Below the pieces are notes generated by a model. That model was given only the letters and a program-made list of their open reading frames with translations, made no database searches and was not told the DNA's origin. A DNA stretch of 64,000 nucleotides from Amphibalanus amphitrite. Taxonomy: Eukaryota; Arthropoda; Thecostraca; Balanomorpha; Balanidae. The position numbers and the translations under genes are program-made. The stretch lies in NCBI RefSeq assembly GCF_019059575.1, contig NW_024881990.1, positions 408,501 to 472,500 of the forward strand, given 5' to 3'. Shown piece by piece: positions 25,801 to 64,000 of this stretch. Position 1 is the first letter of the stretch. The number at the start of each line of letters is the position of its first letter.

Positions 25801-27374
25801 TTGCTGTGACATCCTATGGATCCGGGACAAAATAGGTAAGTACAGCCCTCTGCAGACTGCGTGGTAGGTATTCCTTTTTCCACAATACGGATAATAACCC
25901 AAAGGCTATGTTATCAGTCGGTCAGAAATCATTGCACATGGATGCGCCAAGCTCCACTCCTTCCATTGGGTCGATCACTAAACAAAGTATACGCGCCATG
26001 TGTGGCAACAAAATGCAAAAAAATTGCATTGGGGGCAAATATAAACTTTTGGGTTTTGTTGCCAAACTGGATGGAAAATGTAGACATGATAAGCCCAATC
26101 TAAGGTACGGAGTCTAGCGCATCTTGCTGTTACGATTCCCGAGTGGCCAATAGCATAAGCATTCGCGTTATTCCCGGTTTTGTCGAAAACAAGAATACCT
26201 ACCACGCAGTCTGCAGAGGGCTGTACCATGACGTTCCACTTTGATGTCAGCAAAACACCCATGTCAAATTTTTCTTGTGGAAATCAGCATACCACTTATC
26301 CTGACGATTACACTTATCACGAGATCTTTCAAAAACCTCTGTCGTTCTGATATGTGCCCAGCCTGACCATCTGTTACGGTCGCCAGCGGCGGTGCTCACG
26401 CATTCGGTGGACCTTTCTCCGACCGCCCGTCACCGCTGGCCGCCGCGGACGCTTCACTGAATTCACCTCCCAGCAGACTAGCAGAGCGGAGAGGAGCGCG
26501 ACGCAACAGAGAACAGCGGAACGCTCCGCCGAGTCCACACAACAGCAGAGCGGAGCGCAGTGCAACACAACGGAAAACAGCGGAACGCTCCACAGAGTCC
26601 ACCCAACAGCAGAGCGGAGCGCAGTGCAACACAACGGAAAACAGCGGAACGCTCCACCGAGTCCGCTGCGCAACACAGGGAAGCCCGTCACAGCAACACA
26701 TCACAACGGAGAACAGGGGAACACTGTACTTAGGCACAGCTCCCAGCAGATTAGCAGAGCGGAGAGGAGCGCGACGCAACAGAGAACAGCGTAAAGCTCC
26801 ACTGAGTCCACAGCACAGTAGAGTGAAGAGCAGCATATCACAACGAACAACGGCGAGCTGGAGTGAGCCATGACAGTGATCCACAGCAGGCCATGGTAGA
26901 CTACAGCGGACCATAGGAGCCCATATCCAGCCTATACCGTACCAACTGTAACGGTGGTAACGGCGTCCAGCAGCGTCTCACACGGCCGGTATAAGCAGTG
27001 TTCCTCAGAAGGACAAGAACGACGTGCACAAGCATTTACGGAGTGAAATTGAAAGATGCAGCAGTTAGGGCGATTTCTAAAGCATGTCACATCAGGCTGT
27101 GGGTATTTATAGACTCTAGCTCTAGCTAGACTCTAGCATTAGCAGACAGTAGAAAAGAAAAATGAACAGAGCAGTCTTATGATGAGCCAGTCAGACACAC
27201 CAAATGGAGGAAGCAGTCACACTACATTCACATTCAGTGTCACATACTAATGCACTTGCAATGCAACACAATATAGGCTTTGAAAGCCCAATTAAGGGCC
27301 CACGTACTGGGACAAACACTCACCACCAGGAAAGATGAAAGCAGCAGCACCAGAAGCCTGGCTGATTTGTCCAT
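4742..27374 (-). CDS. NPC1: NPC1 intracellular cholesterol transporter homologue, 5' nine coding exons (partial)
   Basis: Nine exons, 27374-27324, 11215-11038, 10741-10541, 9441-9285, 8548-8404, 8096-7907, 6445-6314, 5999-5782 and 4843-4742, join in phase at AG/GT boundaries into about 458 residues. NPC1 exports cholesterol from the late endosome/lysosome after receiving it from NPC2. Visible in order: signal peptide (1-17 and on), cysteine-rich N-terminal sterol-binding domain with CLWYGSCG and CPVCYYNF...CSPRQSTFINVT, a proline-rich linker after CSCSDC, TM1 near 280-302, TM2 near 358-376, and the start of the middle lumenal domain (KDYFDQNFGPFYRTE). These match human NPC1 as I recall it. 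Human NPC1 has about 1278 residues, so roughly the C-terminal two thirds, including the sterol-sensing domain, lie left of the window. I saw no further NPC1 exon between 3.2 and 4.7 kb. Arthropods can carry NPC1 paralogues; which one this is cannot be told here. Confidence 0.95.
5274..5403. repeat. GGTCGGAG(CTC) minisatellite
   Basis: Tandem units of 14 and 21 bases built from GGGGTCGGAGCTCT and GGAGGTCGGAGCTCA fill this stretch, within the NPC1 intron between coding exons 8 and 9. No exon character. Confidence 0.85.
5782..5999 (-). CDS. NPC1: NPC1 coding exon 8: TM2 and start of the middle lumenal domain
   Basis: Encodes CAMHPVPILIIGLLVAVGL, then VTTDPIELWASP and KDYFDQNFGPFYRTE...LIIRAKDLEP, nearly superposable on human VTTNPVDLWSAPSSQ...[22 protein letters not shown]. 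This contains TM2 and the entry to the middle lumenal domain that contacts NPC2. I end it at LEP, where GTTAGT gives a phase-0 donor fitting exon 9. The frame stays open for 18 more codons, so a retained intron would truncate the protein here. Confidence 0.95.
6314..6445 (-). CDS. NPC1: NPC1 coding exon 7: cytosolic segment between TM1 and TM2
   Basis: Encodes SAPLDDRDKSGSPHVDIT, then a segment ending NVEQFFRSWGT. The end aligns with human RRLFTRWGSF, and the split codon T/TC gives the expected phenylalanine before the next exon. The first half is poorly conserved in the family, as expected for the cytosolic loop. Confidence 0.9.
7907..8096 (-). CDS. NPC1: NPC1 coding exon 6: CSCSDC linker and first transmembrane helix
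   Basis: Encodes KRIEACSCSDCPVSCP, the counterpart of human APCSCQDCSIVC, then a proline-rich spacer (PPIPAPPGDW) and one long hydrophobic helix (SVVVMAAVFVALAVPFVC and on) ending at CWYSRNR. In vertebrate NPC1 this linker tethers the mobile sterol-binding domain to TM1. The donor AACAGAG then GTCAGT is phase 1. Confidence 0.95.
8404..8548 (-). CDS. NPC1: NPC1 coding exon 5: end of N-terminal domain
   Basis: Encodes FYDFLGHNPYTPFPIDYQL, then SPEIQTCNETFQTPTG. This corresponds to the human stretch after WIEYMF up to the conserved cysteine of KGCDESV. It has a CNETF glycosylation sequon. Acceptor CTTCCTCAG, donor GTCAGT, ending in phase 0. Confidence 0.92.
9285..9441 (-). CDS. NPC1: NPC1 coding exon 4: N-terminal domain
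   Basis: Encodes KDYVARVTYYLSRNYTRGVY, then DSCSKVQ and GAMCGQWGWYRCNDE, aligning with the human run ELQYYVGQSFANAMYNAC...GLLCGKDADACNA. Two cysteines in the GAMCG and YRCND contexts match conserved positions. Acceptor TCTGTCCGACAG, donor GTGAGT; phases 2/2 agree with exons 3 and 5. Confidence 0.93.
10541..10741 (-). CDS. NPC1: NPC1 coding exon 3: N-terminal domain core
   Basis: Encodes GSGPLNTCCDGDNIKEM, then RCPVCYYNFRKSICEM and CSPRQSTFINVTEV. The CSPRQS-x-F-x-NVT block is among the best-conserved NPC1 signatures and carries an N-glycosylation sequon. The split codon at its 5' end (G/AC) and 3' end (G/AT) fit its neighbours. A short GGTCA/GCTCA tandem array follows the donor on the intron side (10485-10530). 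Confidence 0.95.
11038..11215 (-). CDS. NPC1: NPC1 coding exon 2: start of the sterol-binding N-terminal domain
   Basis: Encodes VTAAADDDEGHCLWYGSC and on through NCPYTGPAKPL to CPFLFEGK, the counterpart of human CVWYGECG...NCEYSGPPKPL...CPGFFFG. It supplies the first disulphide-forming cysteines of the N-terminal domain. The acceptor is CCATAG (weak at the -3 position) and the donor is AAAG then GTGAGC, phase 1. Two decayed tandem copies of its acceptor and first codons lie just upstream, near 11275-11432. Confidence 0.93.
11180..11432 (-). repeat. Tandem copies of the NPC1 exon 2 acceptor edge
   Basis: The start of exon 2 with its acceptor (11183-11232) is copied at about 11286-11335 and, shorter and more decayed, at about 11397-11432; offsets are near 103 and 91 bases. 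The middle copy keeps a CCACAG acceptor, a better consensus than the CCATAG of the exon itself, and still reads VPAAADDDEGH before diverging to a stop. Confidence 0.8.
11433..18920. other. NPC1 intron 1, distal part: nothing coding seen
   Basis: GC-rich sequence with many short chance open frames but no run of codons I recognise. It has a small CCGGACCGGA tandem run at 15355-15382 and a C-tract near 16627-16640. Several TGACGTCA-like sites occur (for example near 12893-12925 and 16683-16705), which may be chance in CpG-rich sequence. Confidence 0.5.
18926..18980. promoter_or_regulatory. Candidate intronic regulatory site: TATA box between two CACGTG boxes
   Basis: GTCACGTGAT (18926-18935), TATAAAAG (18945-18952, plus strand) and GTCACGTGCT (18971-18980) sit within 55 bases inside NPC1 intron 1. 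GTCACGTGAC is the CLEAR consensus bound by TFEB/MITF-type factors that drive lysosomal genes, and NPC1 is a lysosomal gene. Functional use here is inference; other CACGTG sites occur in this GC-rich window, but the symmetric TCACGTGA form stands out. Confidence 0.3.
18981..25839. other. NPC1 intron 1, middle part: nothing coding seen
   Basis: No recognisable exon. It contains a perfect 23-base tandem duplication at 20211-20256 (GAACGGATGAACAGCTGGAC...), a T-run near 21761-21770 and scattered TGACGTCA-like sites. The composition becomes AT-rich from about 25.6 kb. Confidence 0.5.
25840..26226. mobile_element. MITE with 34-bp perfect terminal inverted repeats, TA-flanked
   Basis: Bases 25840-25873 are the exact reverse complement of 26193-26226. 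Ends read TA-CAGCCCTCTGCAGACTGC at the left and the mirror at the right, so a TA target duplication fits a Tc1/mariner-type terminus. The inner sequence continues as imperfect inverted repeats for at least 40 more bases. It has no transposase frame, so it is a non-autonomous element of about 385 bp in NPC1 intron 1. Confidence 0.85.
26471..26815. repeat. 64/72-bp satellite
   Basis: Units start at 26471 (72 bp), 26543 (64 bp), 26607 and 26744 and share CAGCAGAGCGGAG...AACAGCGGAACGCTCC. The first and last units share an extra 8-base insertion, suggesting the array grew from an alternating pair. Located in NPC1 intron 1. Confidence 0.85.
27324..27374 (-). CDS. NPC1: NPC1 coding exon 1: start codon and signal peptide
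   Basis: ATG at 27374 opens 17 codons reading MDKSARLLVLLLSSFLV, a typical signal-peptide hydrophobic core, then a GTGAGT donor in phase 0. Joined to the next exon it gives FLV-VTAAADDDEGH, with a likely signal-peptidase site after the alanines. An acceptor (TTTTTCAG) lies about 20 bases upstream of the ATG, so the 5' UTR is split. Assignment rests on phase, signal-peptide character and position; the flanking intron is about 16.1 kb. Confidence 0.8.
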
Positions 27375-28029
27375 TGCTGCAGCACTATGTAGGGCCTGAA
27401 AAATAAGAACGCTATCAGTAGAGAAACATTACATCACTCCCAAGGCAATGACACTGTTTGGTAGCTGCAAAATGTGCTCTTTGTTTGTGCTCTCATCACT
27501 GCATTCAATAACTGAAGGCACACTGAATTTGGCAAGAGATTTGGAAGGCTATACATATATAATAAGTTAAAAAATAAGAATAATAAGAGGAATAATAAGA
27601 ATAATGATGAATACAGATTAAAGAATAATAAGAATACAGATTTTATCCTCCTGAACCTGGACTGAAAATGACAATTCCAACATTGCACCTAAGCCTTGTA
27701 TTGGTATCAGTATGTGCATTGGGCATGCCAAAGTGTGGCTGTGCCCACTGCCCATGTTGATGTGGGTTATAGCTGGAATTTAGTATCATGTCAGAGAATG
27801 ATGCATGGAAATAATAACAGTCCAATTAAAAAAGAACACACACAAAACAGAAAAACCTATTTGTATCAGCTATAATGAATATCTATAAGGTGCAGCTGTT
27901 CGCCAACGACATCAATGTCGATCTTGATAGGAAACCAGCTACACACACATTGATCTGGTGATATTTATTTTCATAAATTGACTTGGAAAATGCTTTAAAT
28001 TTAAAGTCTTTTGAAGACAGATAAGATAA

Positions 28030-28292
28030 GGCCTGGCTACACTATGCATTTTCTGCGTGCTTTTTTTTGCAAGTTCAAGTTTGCGTGATTTGCGTTCTAT
28101 CGTTCTAGAATGAAACGACATTACATTTTTGTTATATGCTTTCCATACAAAATTTTAATTAATATAAAAATTTTATCAACTTTTAAATAAATATTAAAGA
28201 AGTTATATAAGTAATAACTTTTTTCTAGAACGATATTACGCAAATCACGCAATTCAGCTGCATCACGTTATGCGCATCAAAGTGTAGGACAA
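28030..28292. mobile_element. AT-rich MITE-like element with imperfect terminal inverted repeats
   Basis: The left part (GCCTGGCTACACTATGC, then TTTGCGTGATTTGCGTTC and TCGTTCTAGAA) is mirrored on the right by TTCTAGAACGATATTACGC, AAATCACGCA and GCATCAAAGTGTAGGAC. Arms of about 80-90 bases with mismatches enclose a short AT-rich centre. No coding potential. It sits in the NPC1 5' UTR intron. Confidence 0.7.
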
Positions 28293-28405
28293 CTTTCACT
28301 TGATTTATTTTTGATGGATTAATGAGCATGTATGAATACCAAAATTGAACAGAAATCAAAATGGCCATATCAACTAGACAAAGCTTAAATTTTGCTATAA
28401 CTTAC

Positions 28406-28640
28406 CCTGAGTGTTTCCCAACAGAACACACCCGGACTACGTCAGCGGTGTCTTTAGACGTGCATTCAAGAGGAGCAATAAATCAAGCAAGGAGTGTTCA
28501 AAATAAATCTAAAACAAAAACGAGAAAATCAAGAAGATTTCTCAGCCACGCCCAAATACTCGCGAGCCGAGCAACCGCAGCAAACCGACGCGCACCACCC
28601 GGGCACACAACTGCGACTAAACATGCGCAGTGCGCATAGC
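28406..28640 (-). other. NPC1: Probable 5' non-coding first exon of NPC1
   Basis: On the minus strand a strong donor, CTCAGG then GTAAGT, ends an exon at 28406. It would pair with the acceptor TTATTTTTCAG just upstream of the NPC1 start codon (near 27395). The local sequence is GC-richer than its surroundings and contains GCGCAGTGCGCA near 28625-28637, resembling an NRF-1 type promoter motif. The 5' limit is a guess. Confidence 0.45.
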
Positions 28641-28871
28641 AGCTTACTCGTAAACTACCCAATATGAACATTTGAAATAAATGACGTCAAATTTAACAAT
28701 ACCTACCTCACTTTAAAACTCAAACCTATGATATCGCTATATACATAAATAAAACATTAAATTTGTGCTAGAGTCTTGTAATAATCGTACTTTTAGACCA
28801 CTAAAAATAATTTACACTTTTTTTGTTAAAAATTACCGTGCACCTACGTCATTTTTTGTTAGGATTTCAAA

Positions 28872-28895
28872 ATGGCTGACGTGAAAGGAATCCCT
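28872..28895 (+). CDS. Possible first coding exon of a divergent gene (low confidence)
   Basis: ATG in good context (TTTCAAAATGGCTGAC) opens eight codons, MADVKGIP, followed at once by a GTATGT donor. The AAAATGGC core also resembles the YY1-type element found just downstream of many start sites. It lies about 230 bases from the inferred NPC1 5' end on the opposite strand, so a shared divergent promoter is possible. I found no continuing exon before the NHS 3' end at 30.27 kb. It may be chance. Confidence 0.2.
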
Positions 28896-30254
28896 GTATG
28901 TACTGTTTTATCACTAAATAATAAGTATTCATCTATTACTAAGCAAAAGTACTTAAATATTTCTTATATAGAATTATAATTCTCTATCCAGATTTGGGCC
29001 CGAATAAATGGAACGCCGTCGAACCAGGGGTTTTGGACCGATATGGCTCCATTCCGGTTAGCCAGTCTTTGCCGTAGCGCTCCGGAGAGTTGGTAAGGTT
29101 TCGTAACGCCAAGTCCGGCTCCCTGCCGCGACGTGCCGTACGGTCAGGTCCGGCTGCCTCGTAGCTGCTCTGGCTTACCGAGGTTGAAGTACGGTCGAGG
29201 TAGGACACGGCTGATCCTCATAAGTTCGGCTATGGTGCGGGCTAGCTCTGGGATATCGTGTGTCAAGCTCAAGACCATGCCCGTACTTCGGCCGGAGTGA
29301 GCGCCGGAGCCCAAATACGGCCCAGACCAATTTTACTGGCTTGGCTAGATAGGTAATAGGTGATTTAACAGTCAAGCCAAAATACCTTTACAAAATACCT
29401 AACTGCGTACGAGCACTATGATATCCCGAAACAAACTCCCATTGCGGGCTTTAATCATTGATCAATCAACTTATAACGACCCTCTACGCTTCAGTCCAGC
29501 CTCCAGCTCAAATTCTATTCTCATCGGCCCTCGCCCCTCAGTAATCACATATCCATATCTGTCCAATGTCAGCCCAGCCAGTGCCTCTTACTCAGCTGTA
29601 TGGAGGTGAACAGAAGATAATTCGAAGTTCTGAAGATAAAGCACCATGGCCGCTCCATGTTAATAGTAGCGAAGATGATGCTGGTTTTTGCGCTTCGAGG
29701 ATTTACTAGCTTATTTGTTTCGCTCATAACACGCCCAACTATATAATACTACATTCGTCGTTCCACCTATCATGCATTGATAAAGCTGAATATTTTGCTT
29801 GCGCATTTACGTAACCGTGCGCGTCTGTAGTTCCAGGCTCGTTGCGTTGTCCCCGTTCTCAGCTATGCTATGCAGATCCGCAAAGTCAGTGCTTACAGCT
29901 CTCATTCAAGTAAGATCGGTATATCAGCAATGTATTTTCTGAAATTGGGACCTAAGACAAGCAAGCAAATGCGTTATGCGAGTAGGTACACCTTCGTACA
30001 TGCCCCACAAAGTCCGAGCACGATTCGCAGGTATCGCAGGATTCACCGCAGGACCAGGTGTCCAGCCTTCTTGGACTGGGCGACATATGGATGAACACCG
30101 ACATAAAGGAAAGCTCATGACTCATCATGCTTTACCGTAACAAAACTCAAACAGGTATGGGTCATTATAAGCGTTTGCAGTAATCAAACACCCTAAAAAC
30201 ATCATAAAACATCTAAAGCTGCCAATAACGAATAAAAAGCACGAAGCAAACAAA
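28896..30254. other. Intergenic spacer between NPC1 and the NHS homologue
   Basis: Mostly AT-rich, with a GC-richer block at about 28985-29345 whose style differs from its flanks and may be an old repeat. No recognisable exon, RNA gene or transposon end was identified. Confidence 0.45.
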
Positions 30255-30274
30255 ATTACTCCTGTTTATTGAAC

Positions 30275-30280
30275 GTGACA
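30275..30280 (-). terminator. Polyadenylation signal AATAAA of the NHS homologue
   Basis: AATAAA on the minus strand (TTTATT on the plus) lies 93 bases past the NHS stop codon, giving a short 3' UTR with cleavage expected near 30255. Confidence 0.65.
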
Positions 30281-30372
30281 GCTGCTGCCTGCCGTCTGGT
30301 GTCGATCTCTTCACAGCTTATCGTGTCATTTGTATTGTCACCGGCTGACAGCTTGATCCCCGCTCCCCCGGC

Positions 30373-62802
<32,430 letters not shown>

Positions 62803-64000
62803 CTGGAACAGGGTAGAAACAGGGTTAGAGTCTGTGGGGATATGCGGCAATCAGCACATGACATGCTATACTTGGACATGGCACAATACAGGCAACTCGG
62901 CACTGAAACAAGGCGACTTACAAGTTCAGCGGAAATAACAATATGTATATTGGTAGATATTGACGGTCCTTCACACAGAATTGACCTCTTTTTGGCAGCC
63001 TGCATAAATGAAATATGAAGCTGGGATAGTATAAGCCACCTGAAATAGGTGGGCATCAATTCTGATCAAATGCATTTTAGAGCCGGGACCCGCAAGAGAT
63101 AACTGAGCATGAGGCAACCGACGAGCCTCGTTCGCTCTCACAGTGTGTCAGCTCTGTGACTGTGGCGAAGGTCACAGCTGTGACGGCGGCTCATCAGGGT
63201 ACCGCTCGTTGCTCCCCTCCGCTCCCCGCTGACACTGAGCCGGTGACAATGGTCGTCTGAGAACAATACGGGGCCACGCGGCGCGGCCTTGGGCCGGGGC
63301 CCGGTACACCGGAGACCCCGCGGCACACGGCGGACGGCACGGCGCCGCGACCGGAGACCCGACCCGGCCGCACCCGGCTGACTCACCGGGGTGTGCGCCG
63401 TGCGGGTCATGACCCGCCCCACACTGCACCATGCACGCCGCGGCGAGCGAGTAACTGGCCGCAGCAAGGCCGACCGACCGGGCAGGAGCACCCTTCCTGC
63501 CTGCCGGCTGGCTGGTTGGCCCAGTAACCCCAATGGTCGACTAGGGGTGGTGGCTCTTCCCAGACAGCTCGCCTCCTGGCTATTCACTGGCAATGAAGCC
63601 ACCAGCAGGCACCTCAGACAAGCCCCTATGAGACAGAGCAGTGGACGGAGGCGGGGTAAGAGGCTGTATCTCCTCAGACCGACATACGTAGCACCTATAA
63701 ACTAAGCAGCCTGATTAGGGACAGTGCACGCCGCACGGCCTTGAATGAGCGCGTCAGCCTAGTTCTGTGAGCCGTCACCGGGTCACAGTAAATCCGCGTC
63801 TGACGGTCTGTGCCGCGCGGGCCCGGTAAAAGGCCCGCTCCAGAGAAAGGCCGGAGGTCAGCCGGAGTCAGCCGGAGGAATGCAGCCGCCAGCCGGAGGG
63901 AAAAGCGGGCGCCCAGCTCGTTCTAAGCCGCGACAAATCACCTCTTTTGTCAGCGTTTCGGTCGGCTTTGATGACCCGGGCGGGGCGCCGGGCCAGAGGT
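62803..64000. other. Upstream NHS intron or 5' region: nothing coding seen
   Basis: I searched the minus strand here for the first half of the WAVE-homology domain and found nothing resembling it. The missing 5' exons should lie beyond 64 kb. Confidence 0.5.

Overview
The window reads as animal nuclear DNA, most likely from an arthropod. GC-rich sequence is broken by AT-rich blocks. Genes are split into many short exons by large introns full of satellites and small inverted-repeat elements, and a jockey-like LINE lies at the left edge. Base composition, LINE type and intron style would suit a crustacean such as a barnacle, but nothing here fixes the species.

Two host genes dominate, both on the minus strand. 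The first is an NPC1 (Niemann-Pick C1) homologue. I place a probable 5' non-coding exon near 28.4-28.6 kb, a signal-peptide exon at 27.37 kb, a 16 kb intron, and eight more coding exons between 11.2 and 4.7 kb. All nine coding exons join in phase into about 458 residues: signal peptide, cysteine-rich sterol-binding N-terminal domain, TM1, TM2 and the start of the middle lumenal domain. The sterol-sensing domain and the rest must lie left of the window.

The second gene is a homologue of NHS / Drosophila GUK-holder. It enters from the right edge and ends at 30.37 kb, with a polyadenylation signal at 30.28 kb. Seven exons can be placed: two finish a WAVE-homology domain (62.6 and 56.0 kb), three short ones carry the conserved central NHS segments (43.5, 42.2, 41.3 kb), and two large ones (35.1-34.0 and 33.4-30.4 kb) encode a Pro/Ser-rich tail ending in a class I PDZ ligand, ETTI. 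The 5' exons lie beyond 64 kb.

Region by region: 0-3.2 kb is the 3' part of a LINE with an open reading frame. 3.2-4.6 kb is AT-rich and holds a perfect 77-bp inverted repeat and a duplicated repeat unit around a second palindrome. 4.7-28.6 kb is NPC1; its intron 1 holds a TA-flanked MITE, a 64/72-bp satellite and a TATA box bracketed by two CACGTG boxes. 28.6-30.25 kb is AT-rich intergenic DNA with a possible divergent start. 30.25-64 kb is the NHS homologue. Its introns carry two unusual elements whose ends have a G-run/tag/C-run design, another MITE, several satellites, and a possible nested plus-strand exon encoding a signal peptide (39.03-39.12 kb).

The most striking small-scale pattern is that several exon edges, with their splice sites, have tandem copies in the adjoining intron, in both genes. 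No viral, CRISPR, rRNA or tRNA features were seen. Every exon assignment is from reading and remembered family motifs, not from alignment or transcript data.
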